Assembly (NCBI GenBank): GCA_964599095.1
Contig: CAZREB010000014.1
Coordinates: 1 to 64,000, forward strand
Reading direction: 5' to 3'
Length of the DNA: 64,000 bases
Source: SZAS-79 sp964599095
Lineage (GTDB): Bacteria; Pseudomonadota; Gammaproteobacteria; Burkholderiales; SG8-39
The notes below the pieces were generated by a model. That model was not told where the DNA came from and did not search any database. It saw only the letters and a program-made list of their open reading frames with translations. The position numbers and the translations under genes are program-made. Of the stretch, positions 1 through 8,344 are shown piece by piece; positions within the stretch are counted from its first letter, which is position 1, and every line of letters begins with the position of its first letter.

Positions 1-1
1 C

Positions 2-1072
2 GACGAGCGCGAGCAGACGCTGAACCAGCTGCTGGTCGAGATGGACGGCTTCGAGGCCAACGTCGGCGTGATCGTCATCGCCGCGACCAACCGGCCGGAC
101 GTGCTCGACCCTGCGCTGATGCGGCCGGGCCGTTTCGACCGCCAGGTGGTGGTGCCGCTGCCCGACATCCGCGGCCGCGAGCAGATCCTGATGGTGCACA
201 TGCGCAAGGTGCCGCTGGCGCCGGACGTCAAGGCCGACATCATCGCGCGCGGCACGCCGGGCTTCTCGGGCGCCGACCTCGCCAACCTCGTCAACGAGGC
301 GGCGCTGTTCGCGGCGAGGAAGACCAAGCGCCTCGTGGACATGGAGGACTTCGAGCGCGCCAAGGACAAGATCATGATGGGCGCCGAGCGCCGCTCGATG
401 GTGATGCCCGAGGAAGAGCGCAGGAACACCGCGTACCACGAGTCCGGCCACGTGCTGGTGGCCAAGATGCTGCCCAAGACCGATCCGGTGCACAAGGTGA
501 CGATCATCCCGCGCGGCCGCGCGCTCGGCGTGACGATGCAGCTGCCGGCCGAAGACCGCTACAGCCAGGACCGCGAGCGCCTGCTGAACACGATCGCGGT
601 GCTGTTTGGCGGCCGGATCGCCGAAGAGATCTTCATGCACCAGATGACCACCGGCGCGTCGAACGACTTCGAGCGCGCCACCGACATCGCGCGCCGCATG
701 GTGACGCACTGGGGCATGTCCGACGCGCTGGGCACGATGGTTTACGGCGAGAACGAGGGCGAGGTGTTCCTCGGCCGCTCGATCACGACCCACAAGAACG
801 TGTCCGAGCAGACGATGCGCCAGGTGGACGTCGAGATCCGCCGCATCATCGACATGCAGTACGCGTTGGCGCGCAAGCTGATCGAGGAGAACCGCGACAA
901 GGTCGAGGCGATGGCCGCGGCGCTGCTCGAGTGGGAGACGCTCGACGCCGACCAGCTGAACGACATCATGGCCGGCAAGCCGCCGCGCCCGCCGAAAGTG
1001 GTGGCCGCCTCCGGCCCGATGCCGCCGCCGTCGCAGGACGCCCCGAGCGCGGCGGCGCCCGCAGCGAGCTGA
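2..1072 (+). CDS. ftsH: ATP-dependent zinc metalloprotease FtsH, 3' part
   Basis: The reading frame is open from base 2, so the gene begins left of the window. FtsH is a membrane-anchored AAA+ protease that degrades misfolded membrane proteins and short-lived regulators. Visible here are the end of the AAA module (ATNRPDVLDPALMRPGRFDR, the second region of homology with its arginines) and the peptidase domain with the zinc motif HESGH at bases 437-451. The downstream acidic zinc ligand falls in SNDFERATD. The tail ends in a Pro/Ala-rich disordered stretch. folP follows with almost no gap and then glmM, an order common in beta- and gammaproteobacteria. Identity is certain; only the N-terminal membrane and Walker A portions are missing because of the window edge. 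Confidence 0.97.
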   Translation, partial: DEREQTLNQLLVEMDGFEANVGVIVIAATNRPDVLDPALMRPGRFDRQVVVPLPDIRGREQILMVHMRKVPLAPDVKADIIARGTPGFSGADLANLVNEAALFAARKTKRLVDMEDFERAKDKIMMGAERRSMVMPEEERRNTAYHESGHVLVAKMLPKTDPVHKVTIIPRGRALGVTMQLPAEDRYSQDRERLLNTIAVLFGGRIAEEIFMHQMTTGASNDFERATDIARRMVTHWGMSDALGTMVYGENEGEVFLGRSITTHKNVSEQTMRQVDVEIRRIIDMQYALARKLIEENRDKVEAMAAALLEWETLDADQLNDIMAGKPPRPPKVVAASGPMPPPSQDAPSAAAPAAS

Positions 1073-1899
1073 CCACGCTTCTCCATTGCGGCAGGTTCTC
1101 TCTGCCGCTGGATTTCCCCTTGCTCATGGGCGTGGTGAACATCACGCCCGACTCCTTTTCCGACGGCGGAGCTTTCCTTGCGCCGCAGGCCGCGATTGCG
1201 CAGGCGAGGCGGCTGGCCGACGAAGGCGCGGCAATCGTCGACATCGGGGCCGAATCCACCCGGCCCGGTGCTCAGCCGGTCGATGAGAACGAAGAACTCG
1301 CCCGCCTGCTGCCGGTCCTGCGCGGGATCCGCGACCTCCCGATCCCCGTTTCAGTAGACACCCGCCGGCCCGCGGTCATGCGTGCCGTGCTCGCCGAGGG
1401 CGCATCGATGATCAACGACATCGAGGCGTTGTCGGCACCCGGCGCGTTCGAGGCCGTCGCGCTCGCCGACTGCGCGGTGTGCCTGATGCACAAGAAGGGC
1501 GACCCCGCGACGATGCAGAAAGACCCGCAATACGACGACGTGGTGGCCGAAGTCTCCGGATTCCTCGCGGGCCGTGTCGCCGCAGCGGAATCGGCCGGCA
1601 TCGCCCGAAACCGGATCGTGATCGATCCCGGCTTCGGGTTCGGCAAGACCGCCGCCCACAACCTCGTGCTGTTGCGCAACCTGCGGAGCCTCGCTGCGCA
1701 GGGCCTGCCGGTGCTTGCGGGACTCTCCCGGAAGGCGACCATCGGAAGGATCACCGGGCGCGCCGCCGGCGACCGGATGGTCGGCAGCGTGACCGCCGCT
1801 TTGCTCGCCGCACAGCGCGGGGCGACAATACTCAGGGTGCACGATGTGGGCGAAACGCGCGACGCGCTCGCCGTCTGGAAGGCTGTGGAGGCAGGATGA
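1069..1899 (+). CDS. folP: dihydropteroate synthase
   Basis: Condenses 6-hydroxymethyl-dihydropterin diphosphate with p-aminobenzoate to make dihydropteroate in folate synthesis. The family motifs MGVVNITPDSFSDGG, DIGAESTRPGA, SVDTRRPAVM, MINDIEAL, DPGFGFGKT and AGLSRKATIG all appear in order. The start is uncertain. Homology (HCGRFSLPLDFPLL) begins before the first convenient ATG at 1126, and no ATG, GTG or TTG lies between 931 and 1069, so I placed it at a CTG that overlaps the ftsH stop. TTG 1120, ATG 1126 or ATG 931 are alternatives. The stop overlaps the glmM start (ATGA), indicating translational coupling. Confidence 0.93.
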   Translation: MTTLLHCGRFSLPLDFPLLMGVVNITPDSFSDGGAFLAPQAAIAQARRLADEGAAIVDIGAESTRPGAQPVDENEELARLLPVLRGIRDLPIPVSVDTRRPAVMRAVLAEGASMINDIEALSAPGAFEAVALADCAVCLMHKKGDPATMQKDPQYDDVVAEVSGFLAGRVAAAESAGIARNRIVIDPGFGFGKTAAHNLVLLRNLRSLAAQGLPVLAGLSRKATIGRITGRAAGDRMVGSVTAALLAAQRGATILRVHDVGETRDALAVWKAVEAG

Positions 1900-3254
1900 G
1901 CAGAAAGTATTTCGGGACCGACGGCGTGCGCGGCACCGTGGGACAGGCGCCGATGACCGCCGATTTCGTGCTGCGGCTGGGTTATGCCGCAGGCAAGGTC
2001 CTGACCGAACGCCGCGGCGCGGCGGCGGCGTCCGACCGGCCCGCCGTGCTGATCGGCAAGGACACCCGGATCTCGGGCTACATGCTCGAGGCGGCGCTCG
2101 AAGCCGGGTTTTCCGCCGCCGGGGTCGACGTGCTGCTGTGCGGGCCGCTGCCGACCCCCGGCGTGGCGTACCTCACGCGCGCGCTCAGGCTGATGGCCGG
2201 CGTGGTGATCAGCGCCTCGCACAATGCCTATCCGGACAACGGCATCAAGTTCTTCTCGGGCGACGGATTCAAGCTGCCCGACGAATTCGAGCAGCAGATG
2301 GAGCAGGCGCTCGAGTTCACGATGGGCTGCAACGCCGCGGCGCAGCTCGGGCGTGCGCGGCGCATCGACGACGCGGCCGGCCGCTACATCGAGTTCTGCA
2401 AGTCGAGCTTCCCGAACGAGCTCGACCTCAAGGGAATGAAGCTGGTGGTGGACTGCGCACACGGCGCGGCCTACCACGTGGCGCCGCACGTTTTCCATGA
2501 ACTCGGCGCCGACGTCGTGCCGATCGGCGTGCAGCCCGACGGTTTCAACATCAACGACATGTTCGGCGCAACCGCGCCCGACCAGCTCGTGATGGCGGTC
2601 AAGCGCAACAAGGCCGACTACGGCGTGGCCCTGGACGGCGACGCCGACCGGATCGTCATGGCCGACGCGTCGGGCCGGCTGTACGACGGCGACGAACTGC
2701 TGTATGCGGTCGTCAAGCACCGCGCCCGGCGCGAGAAGGTCACAGGCGTCGCAGGCACGCTGATGACCAACCTCGGCATGGAGCAGGCGATCGGGCGCAT
2801 GGGCATCCCGTTCGGCCGCGCCAAGGTCGGCGATCGCTACGTGCTCGAGATGCTGCGCGCAAAGGGCTGGCTGTACGGCGGCGAGAACTCCGGCCACATC
2901 ATTTGCCTCGACAAACACACCACCGGCGACGGCCTGGTCTCGGCGCTGCAGGTGCTGACTGCGATCCGCGAATCCGGCCAGCCGCTCGCGCAGCTGATCG
3001 GGGACCTGACCCTCTACCCGCAGGTGCTCGTCAACGTGAAGGTCGCGCGTGGCTTCGACTGGAAGGCGCATGCGCGGATCGCCGCGGCCCAAGAGGAGGT
3101 CGAGGCCGCCCTTGCCGGCCGGGGCCGCGTCCTGCTTCGCCCGTCCGGCACAGAACCGGTGCTGCGCGTCATGGTCGAAGGCGAGCCGCGCGCCGCGATC
3201 GAGAAGGGCGCCGAGACGATTGCCGCTGCCGTGCGGCAGGCCGCCGGCACCTGA
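1896..3254 (+). CDS. glmM: phosphoglucosamine mutase
   Basis: Interconverts glucosamine-6-phosphate and glucosamine-1-phosphate on the route to UDP-GlcNAc for peptidoglycan and LPS. The 452-residue length is normal. The start MSRKYFGTDGVRG matches the family N-terminus and its ATG overlaps the folP stop. Other landmarks are the phosphoserine loop ISASHNAYPDNG, the metal loop DGDADRI, the sugar-binding GGENSGHI and the phosphate-binding RPSGTEPVLRVM near the C-terminus. It is the last core housekeeping gene before the accessory region. Confidence 0.97.
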   Translation: MSRKYFGTDGVRGTVGQAPMTADFVLRLGYAAGKVLTERRGAAAASDRPAVLIGKDTRISGYMLEAALEAGFSAAGVDVLLCGPLPTPGVAYLTRALRLMAGVVISASHNAYPDNGIKFFSGDGFKLPDEFEQQMEQALEFTMGCNAAAQLGRARRIDDAAGRYIEFCKSSFPNELDLKGMKLVVDCAHGAAYHVAPHVFHELGADVVPIGVQPDGFNINDMFGATAPDQLVMAVKRNKADYGVALDGDADRIVMADASGRLYDGDELLYAVVKHRARREKVTGVAGTLMTNLGMEQAIGRMGIPFGRAKVGDRYVLEMLRAKGWLYGGENSGHIICLDKHTTGDGLVSALQVLTAIRESGQPLAQLIGDLTLYPQVLVNVKVARGFDWKAHARIAAAQEEVEAALAGRGRVLLRPSGTEPVLRVMVEGEPRAAIEKGAETIAAAVRQAAGT

Positions 3255-3362
3255 AGCGTTCCGCACGATAGCGTTAAAGTTGAAGTTTCATGTTGCGGGG
3301 CCGGCTCCCAAGGCCGGTCTCGTGCCAGTCGGATTGTCCAAAATGGAAAACGGGAGACTTCC

Positions 3363-4205
3363 ATGCACGCTTTGATTCATGCACGTCGATTGCTCGTTGC
3401 GCTCGCCTTGTCGGCCGGCGCAGGCGGCGCCCTCGCACAATCGGCCCCGGCGGCCTACGAACCTTCGGTCGGCCAGGAAGGCAAGGACGTGGTCTGGGTG
3501 CCGACGCCCCAGGCGCTGGTGGACAAGATGCTCGACATGGCCAAGGTCACGCCGAAGGACATCCTGATCGACCTCGGCTCGGGCGATGGCCGCACCGTGA
3601 TCACCGCCGCCAAGCGAGGCGTGCGCGCAATGGGCATCGAGTACAACCCCGACATGGTCGAGCTCTCGAAGCGCAATGCGCTGCAGGCCGGCGTCGCGGA
3701 CAAGGCCACGTTCGTCAAGGCCGACCTTTTCGAGAGCGATTTTTCCAAGGCTACCGTCATCACCATGTTCCTGCTCGACCGGATCAACCTGCAGCTTCGC
3801 CCCAAGCTGCTCGACCTCAAGCCCGGCACCCGGCTGGTCTCGAACACTTTCACGATGGGCGACTGGACCGAAGACGGGCGCGTCAACGTGTCGGACGGCT
3901 GCACGTCGTTCTGCTCCGCGTACCTGTGGGTCGTGCCGGCGAAAGTCGCCGGGACCTGGAAGCTGCCGCAGGGCGAGCTCACGCTGAAGCAGGAGTTCCA
4001 GATCCTGAGCGGCGAGCTCAGGATGGGCGAGAAAGTCCTGCCGGTCGCCGGGCGCATGCTCGGCAACCGGATCCGCTTCCAGGCAGGCGGCATCGACTAC
4101 GCCGGCCGCGTGACCGGCGAGAGGATCGATGGCTCCGGCAAGGGCGCGGCCGCGTGGTCGGCGGTGCGGGTCCGCAAGGACGCGCCGTCTCCCGCGCGCT
4201 CCTGA
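3363..4205 (+). CDS. class I SAM-dependent methyltransferase-like protein with signal peptide
   Basis: A 280-residue protein. Residues 1-26 form a Sec-type signal peptide ending ALAQ, and the start is supported by GGAGAC a few bases upstream. The Rossmann methyltransferase motif I is clear (DLGSGDG, residues 70-76), followed by GIEYNPDMVE for the ribose-binding acidic residue and a post-I segment FVKADLFESDFSKA. The last third (about residues 185-280) resembles no catalytic motif I know. Methylation in the periplasm is puzzling because SAM is cytoplasmic, so either the leader is a membrane anchor or the fold has been reused. The substrate cannot be inferred. It sits between glmM and the copper genes, convergent with copZ. 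Confidence 0.8.
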   Translation: MHALIHARRLLVALALSAGAGGALAQSAPAAYEPSVGQEGKDVVWVPTPQALVDKMLDMAKVTPKDILIDLGSGDGRTVITAAKRGVRAMGIEYNPDMVELSKRNALQAGVADKATFVKADLFESDFSKATVITMFLLDRINLQLRPKLLDLKPGTRLVSNTFTMGDWTEDGRVNVSDGCTSFCSAYLWVVPAKVAGTWKLPQGELTLKQEFQILSGELRMGEKVLPVAGRMLGNRIRFQAGGIDYAGRVTGERIDGSGKGAAAWSAVRVRKDAPSPARS

Positions 4206-4206
4206 C

Positions 4207-4232
4207 CCCGGGCGACCTGCGGCCGCCGGGGC
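4207..4232 (+). terminator. possible stem-loop between convergent genes
   Basis: CCCCGG at 4207-4212 can pair with CCGGGG at 4227-4232 around a 14-base GC-rich loop, in the gap between the convergent methyltransferase and copZ genes. There is no T-run, so this is only a weak bidirectional terminator candidate. Confidence 0.25.
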
Positions 4233-4245
4233 CGGGTTCCGGGCG

Positions 4246-4446
4246 CTAGTTCACTTCAACCGGCGTGTAGCCGGCCTCGCGGATCGCATCTGCAAATTCG
4301 GCCGCTTCGGCCTGCCCGTCGATGCGCACGCGCTTGGCTGCGAGGTCGACTTCGAGCCGGGCGCCCGGCTCGACCGACTTGACGGCTTTTCCGATCACGC
4401 CGGCGCAGTGGCCGCAGGTCATGTCTTCGACTTTGAATTCAATCAT
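4246..4446 (-). CDS. copZ: CopZ-like cytoplasmic copper chaperone (HMA domain)
   Basis: A 66-residue single heavy-metal-associated domain with the metal loop MTCGHC at residues 9-14 and the usual beta-alpha-beta-beta-alpha-beta length. CopZ-type proteins bind Cu(I) through the two Cys and pass it to CopA or to the regulator. The start is supported by GAGGA upstream of the ATG. It is divergent from copA, and both promoters carry CueR-type operators in the shared intergenic region, so the pair is probably co-induced by Cu(I). The rather acidic sequence is compatible with docking on CopA. Confidence 0.93.
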   Translation of the reverse strand: MIEFKVEDMTCGHCAGVIGKAVKSVEPGARLEVDLAAKRVRIDGQAEAAEFADAIREAGYTPVEVN

Positions 4447-4479
4447 GGTGTCCTCATCGGGGTTGTTCAGGGACTTCGC

Positions 4480-4510
4480 AGGCTGGGGCTTGCCACGGTG
4501 GGAAGGTCAA
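4480..4510 (-). promoter_or_regulatory. CueR-type operator/promoter of copZ
   Basis: Read on the minus strand: -35 TTGACC (4510-4505), a 19-base spacer and -10 CAGCCT (4485-4480). The spacer begins TTCCCACCGTGGCAAG and contains the imperfect dyad. A 19-base spacer holding a CCTTCC-type dyad is the hallmark of MerR/CueR promoters and aligns base for base with the E. coli copA promoter architecture. Confidence 0.8.
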
Positions 4511-4524
4511 GCCTAATCCGCCGC

Positions 4525-4555
4525 TTGACCTTCCCACGGTAGGAAGGTGGAGCCT
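4525..4555 (+). promoter_or_regulatory. CueR-type operator/promoter of copA
   Basis: -35 TTGACC (4525-4530), a 19-base spacer carrying the dyad CCTTCC...GGAAGG, and -10 GAGCCT (4550-4555). It is back to back with the copZ operator. The spacer length and dyad position match CueR sites at copper ATPase genes, and cueR itself lies just downstream of copA. Confidence 0.85.
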
Positions 4556-4585
4556 GCGCATCGTCGCCAACCCTGGAGATGCGCA

Positions 4586-6784
4586 ATGAGTAACGAACAC
4601 ACACTGCAAGTCGAAGGCATGACCTGCACCGCCTGCGTCAACCGCGTCGAGAAGGCGCTGGCCCGCGTGCCGGGCGTGCTCAGCGCCTCGGTCAATTTCG
4701 CCACCGAGCGGGCGCGCATCCGCTTTGCGCCGCCGGCCACGCAGGAGGCGCTGATGGCGGCCGTGGCCGGCGCTGGCTACGTTGCAGCGCCTGTTGCGGC
4801 CACCGGGACTTCGTCCTGGCCGCCGGCGCGGGCCGCTTTGCCGGGATGGGCACCGTCCGCGATTGCCGGACTGCTGACGGTGCCGCTGGTCACCCCGATG
4901 GTCGCCGCGGTCTTCGGGGCCGACTGGATGCTGCCCGGATACGTGCAGTTCGTGCTGGCGACCATAGTGCAGTTCTGGTTCGGCGCGCGCTTCTACCGCG
5001 CAGGCTGGGGCGCCTTGAAAGCCGGCTCCGGAAACATGGACCTGCTGGTGGCGCTGGGCACCAGCGCGGCCTACGGGCTGTCGGCCTGGCAGGTCATCGC
5101 CCACGCGGGCCATGGGATGGAATTCGACCTGTACTTCGAGGCCTCGTCCGCGGTGATCACGCTGGTGCTGCTGGGCAAGTGGCTGGAATCGCGTGCGAAG
5201 CACCAGGCGACCGAGGCGATCCGTGCTCTCGCCTCGCTGCGGCCGGAACGGGCGCGCGTGCGGCGCAACGGCATCGACTCGGAGATCGCGCTCGACCAGG
5301 TGCTGGTCGGCGATCTCGTCGTCGTGCGCCCCGGCGACCGCGTCCCGGTGGACGGCGTCGTGCGCGAAGGCTCCAGCTTCGTCGACGAATCGCTGGTCAC
5401 CGGTGAAAGCGTGCCGGTAGAGAAGGCGCCGGAGAGCCGTGTGACCGGCGGCTCGGTCAACGCGGACGGCCTGCTGCTCGTCGAGACGCTCGCCGTCGGG
5501 GCCGAATCGACGCTGTCGCGCATCATCCGGCTCGTCGAGGACGCGCAGGCGGCCAAGGCGCCGATCCAGCGGTTGGTGGACCGCATCAGCGCGGTCTTCG
5601 TTCCGGTAGTGGTCGTACTCGCGCTGGTCACGCTGCTCGCATGGGGCCTGGGAGGAGGCCGCTGGGAAGAAGGACTCCTGAACGCAGTTGCCGTCCTCGT
5701 GATCGCCTGCCCCTGCGCCCTCGGCCTCGCCACGCCGGCGGCCGTCATTGCCGGGACAGGCGTCGCCGCGCGCCACGGCATCCTGATCAAGGATCCCGAA
5801 GTGCTCGAGAAGGCACACGCGATCACCAGCGTGGCCTTCGACAAGACGGGGACGCTGACCGAAGGCCGCCCGGCGCTGGTCGCGCTCGAGCCGGTTCGCG
5901 GCGCAGCCGACGGGCTGTTGCGGATCGCGGCTGCGATCCAGCAAGGCAGCGATCATCCGCTTGCAAGGGCGGTCATTGCCGCGGCGACCGCCCGGGGACT
6001 GCAGGTCCCGAGGGCCGGGGACGTGAAGGCGCTGCCCGGCCGCGGTATGCAGGCCGGCGTCGGCGGCGCGACTCACTACCTTGGCAGCCTGCGCCTGATG
6101 CTCGAACTGGGCGTGCCGCTGCAGGGGACGGAGACGATTGCCCGGCGGCTCGAGTCCGAAGGCCGGACGATCGCCTGGCTCGCGCACGATGAAGCCGGCA
6201 CTCGGGTGCTCGACGGGCTGCTGGCCTTCGGCGACGCGATCAGGCCCACCTCGCGCGAGGCGGTCACGAAATTGCATGCGCGTGGCGTGCGCACCGTCAT
6301 GCTCACCGGCGACAACCCCAGCAGCGCCAATGCGGTGGCCGCAGAAGTCGGCATCGGGTCGGTGCGCGCCAACATCCTGCCGGACGAAAAGGCGCACGCG
6401 GTCGACGCGCTGCGTAATTCGGGCGAAGTCGTGGCCATGGTGGGGGACGGGATCAACGACGCACCCGCGCTCGCGGCCGCGGATGTCGGCATCGCGATGT
6501 CCACCGGCACCGATGTCGCGATGCACGCCGCAGGCATTACGATCATGCGCGCGGATCCCCGGCTGGTGGCCGATGCGATCGACATTGCCGGGCGGACCCG
6601 GCGCAAGATCCGGCAGAATCTGTTCTGGGCTTTCATGTTCAACACGGTGGGCATCCCGCTGGCCGCGTTCGGCCTGCTCAGCCCGATCGTGGCCGGCGCG
6701 GCGATGGCCTTCAGCAGCTCGAGCGTCGTGACGAATGCGCTGCTGCTGCGCCGCTGGCGGCCCGCCGGCGGCGCAGCGAACTGA
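4586..6784 (+). CDS. copA: Cu(I)-exporting P1B-type ATPase CopA
   Basis: A 732-residue inner-membrane ATPase that pumps Cu(I) from cytoplasm to periplasm. It has one N-terminal HMA domain (MTCTAC, residues 12-17), the intramembrane CPC at 375-377, the phosphorylation loop DKTGT (Asp419), HP-type SDHPLA in the N-domain and GDGINDAPA near 620. C-terminal membrane residues follow the usual P1B pattern. I chose ATG 4586 over an upstream in-frame ATG at 4547 because the latter lies inside the CueR-type promoter; GGAG precedes 4586. copZ is divergent and cueR follows 15 bases downstream. Confidence 0.97.
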   Translation: MSNEHTLQVEGMTCTACVNRVEKALARVPGVLSASVNFATERARIRFAPPATQEALMAAVAGAGYVAAPVAATGTSSWPPARAALPGWAPSAIAGLLTVPLVTPMVAAVFGADWMLPGYVQFVLATIVQFWFGARFYRAGWGALKAGSGNMDLLVALGTSAAYGLSAWQVIAHAGHGMEFDLYFEASSAVITLVLLGKWLESRAKHQATEAIRALASLRPERARVRRNGIDSEIALDQVLVGDLVVVRPGDRVPVDGVVREGSSFVDESLVTGESVPVEKAPESRVTGGSVNADGLLLVETLAVGAESTLSRIIRLVEDAQAAKAPIQRLVDRISAVFVPVVVVLALVTLLAWGLGGGRWEEGLLNAVAVLVIACPCALGLATPAAVIAGTGVAARHGILIKDPEVLEKAHAITSVAFDKTGTLTEGRPALVALEPVRGAADGLLRIAAAIQQGSDHPLARAVIAAATARGLQVPRAGDVKALPGRGMQAGVGGATHYLGSLRLMLELGVPLQGTETIARRLESEGRTIAWLAHDEAGTRVLDGLLAFGDAIRPTSREAVTKLHARGVRTVMLTGDNPSSANAVAAEVGIGSVRANILPDEKAHAVDALRNSGEVVAMVGDGINDAPALAAADVGIAMSTGTDVAMHAAGITIMRADPRLVADAIDIAGRTRRKIRQNLFWAFMFNTVGIPLAAFGLLSPIVAGAAMAFSSSSVVTNALLLRRWRPAGGAAN

Positions 6785-6799
6785 CTGGGAGAGACTCGG

Positions 6800-7246
6800 A
6801 TGGATTCACGACCCCTCAACATCGGCGACGCCGCAGCCGCCGCGGGCGTGTCGGCCAAGATGATCCGGCACTACGAGGACATCGGGCTGATCCCGAAGGC
6901 GAAGCGCACCTATTCTGGCTACCGGACCTACACGCCCAACGAGGTCCACGTGCTGCGCTTCATCCGCCAGGCCCGCAGCCTCGGGTTCCCGATCAAGCAG
7001 ATCGGGGAGTTGCTCGGCCTGTGGCACGACCGCCGCCGCCCGAGCAGCCGGGTGAAGAAACTCGCGCTGGAGCATATCCGCGAGCTCGAAGGGAAGATCG
7101 CGGAAATGCACGCAATGAAGGCCACGCTGGAGCGCCTGGCCGCGCATTGCCACGGCGACGAGCGGCCGGAGTGCCCGATCCTCGACGAACTCGCCGCCCC
7201 GGGAAAGCCCGCGCCGGCATCGAGCGTACGCCGGCCGGGCCATTGA
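6800..7246 (+). CDS. cueR: Cu(I)-responsive MerR-family regulator CueR
   Basis: A 148-residue MerR-family activator. The N-terminal winged helix-turn-helix (IGDAAAAAGVSAKMIRHYED) is followed by a dimerisation coiled coil and the metal loop CHGDERPEC (Cys117 and Cys125), whose two Cys at CueR-like spacing indicate monovalent metal sensing. RBS GGGAGAG precedes the ATG. At least three promoters in this window carry the matching operator (copZ, copA and the operon starting at 7461). The C-terminal tail after PILDEL is longer than in E. coli CueR and Pro/Arg-rich. Confidence 0.95.
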   Translation: MDSRPLNIGDAAAAAGVSAKMIRHYEDIGLIPKAKRTYSGYRTYTPNEVHVLRFIRQARSLGFPIKQIGELLGLWHDRRRPSSRVKKLALEHIRELEGKIAEMHAMKATLERLAAHCHGDERPECPILDELAAPGKPAPASSVRRPGH

Positions 7247-7249
7247 ATG

Positions 7250-7307
7250 CTGCCATTTTTCAACCTAAGTCCGCGTGAATACTGGCTCTCATGACAAAAT
7301 ACTGCCA
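7250..7307 (+). repeat. 58-bp dispersed intergenic repeat, copy 1
   Basis: Starts CTGCCATTTTT and ends GACAAAATACTGCCA. It shares roughly 70% of positions, ungapped, with 11211-11268. Both copies begin within about 20 bases after a stop codon (cueR here, the multicopper oxidase there) and precede the next copper gene. Function unknown; a regulator site or a decayed mobile repeat are both possible. Confidence 0.6.
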
Positions 7308-7358
7308 TTGGCACGAAGAGAAGAGTGAGGCCATGCACGTGCATCGCCCACGGGGTGC

Positions 7359-7389
7359 TTGACCTTCCTGCCATGGCAAGGTTCAGAAT
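7359..7389 (+). promoter_or_regulatory. CueR-type operator/promoter of the copper-oxidase operon
   Basis: -35 TTGACC (7359-7364), a 19-base spacer with the dyad CCTTCC...GGCAAGG, and -10 CAGAAT (7384-7389). Same architecture as the copA and copZ promoters. It lies about 70 bases upstream of the first gene of the 7461 operon. Confidence 0.82.
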
Positions 7390-7460
7390 CGTTTCGATTG
7401 AACCAAGCTGGCGGCAGTGTGTCCGATAACCTGATGAATCGAGCGTGCTAACATCTTCGA

Positions 7461-7907
7461 ATGGCCGTTAAGCTGAAACTGCTGATCCTCCTTGTGGCGC
7501 TCGTCGCGCTGCCGCTGCGCGGCATGGCCGCGGTGGCGATGTGGCATTGCGCACAGGACCAGCACGATGAATCCGCGCTGGCGGAGGGCCACGACCATCA
7601 CGCACAGGCGGACGGACACGGCCACGAGGGTAGTGCGCACGACAGTCGTGGTGGGCACGAGGTCGATCAATCCCACGACCACGAGGCGGTGGCAACCGGG
7701 GATGCGGGAGGGTCGCAGGGCTCGCCAGCGGCTTCCTCATGCAGTGCCTGTGCCGCTTGCTGTGTCGGCGGCGCCGTCGTTCCCGCAGGGTGGACTTCCG
7801 TCTCGCCCGAGCCCCGGGGGGCAGGCGTCATTGCCTTCGCCGAGCGCGGTTTCACGGGCGTTGTCCCGGCGCAACTCGAACGGCCCCCTCTCGTCCGGTC
7901 CCGCTGA
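7461..7907 (+). CDS. exported His/Cys-rich metal-binding protein, CopL-like
   Basis: A 148-residue protein with an N-terminal hydrophobic leader (residues 1-24). A His/Asp-rich stretch at 29-75 contains runs such as HDHHAQADGHGH, and a Cys cluster CSACAACC lies at 94-101. The C-terminus contains FTGVVPAQLERPP. This overall plan recalls the CopL/DUF2946-type proteins found at the head of copper operons, where they may act in the periplasm or in regulation; that match is from memory of the family pattern. It is first in the operon behind the CueR-type promoter. No strong ribosome-binding site is visible. Confidence 0.7.
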   Translation: MAVKLKLLILLVALVALPLRGMAAVAMWHCAQDQHDESALAEGHDHHAQADGHGHEGSAHDSRGGHEVDQSHDHEAVATGDAGGSQGSPAASSCSACAACCVGGAVVPAGWTSVSPEPRGAGVIAFAERGFTGVVPAQLERPPLVRSR

Positions 7908-7984
7908 CTCGTAGCGCGGCTCGCTGAGCCGCCAACCCCGTGCGTGCAGGCGCACGGATCACGAACCAACGCAGGAGCCTGGAC

Positions 7985-8344
7985 ATGAGTCCAAAACGAA
8001 ATTTTCGGGCGCGATTTGCCGCCATTGCCATGGCTGCGTCCTGGGTCGCGACAGTCGTTGCGCAGACCCCGGCCGATCCCGCCGATCCCGAAGCGAAGGT
8101 GCCGGCCGCGGCGTATCGCTCGCCGTTCGAAGGCTATCGCGCCCTGGGCGACGAAGCCGTCGGCGACTGGCGTGCCGCCAACGAGGAAGTGGGCCGCATC
8201 GGCGGGTGGCGGGAGTACGCGCGCGAAGCGCAGGCGCCGGATGCCGGCAATGCGATGCCCGTAACTGCGCCGACGCGGCCCGCGACCGGGCGGGGTGCGC
8301 CGGGCGCGCACGGGGGACACACGATGCCAGGCGGCAAGCAATGA
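7985..8344 (+). CDS. small exported protein of copper operons, function unknown
   Basis: 119 residues with a signal peptide (residues 1-26, VVAQ), then a conserved-looking block YRSPFEGYRALGDEAVGDWR and a Gly/His-rich tail with GAHGGHTMPGG. I recognise this pattern only as a companion of TolC-like genes in betaproteobacterial copper operons and assign no biochemical role. GGAG upstream supports ATG 7985. Its stop overlaps the ATG of the TolC-like gene, so the two are translationally coupled. Confidence 0.7.
   Translation: MSPKRNFRARFAAIAMAASWVATVVAQTPADPADPEAKVPAAAYRSPFEGYRALGDEAVGDWRAANEEVGRIGGWREYAREAQAPDAGNAMPVTAPTRPATGRGAPGAHGGHTMPGGKQ

Noticed and set aside
1272..3266. 664-codon open frame on the minus strand across folP/glmM
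   Set aside because: It is an antisense shadow of folP and glmM caused by high GC; composition is Arg/His-rich with no domain, and both sense genes are unmistakable.
4454..6526. 690-codon minus-strand frame opposite copA
   Set aside because: Antisense shadow of copA; no RBS, no domain, low-complexity Arg/Gly/His.
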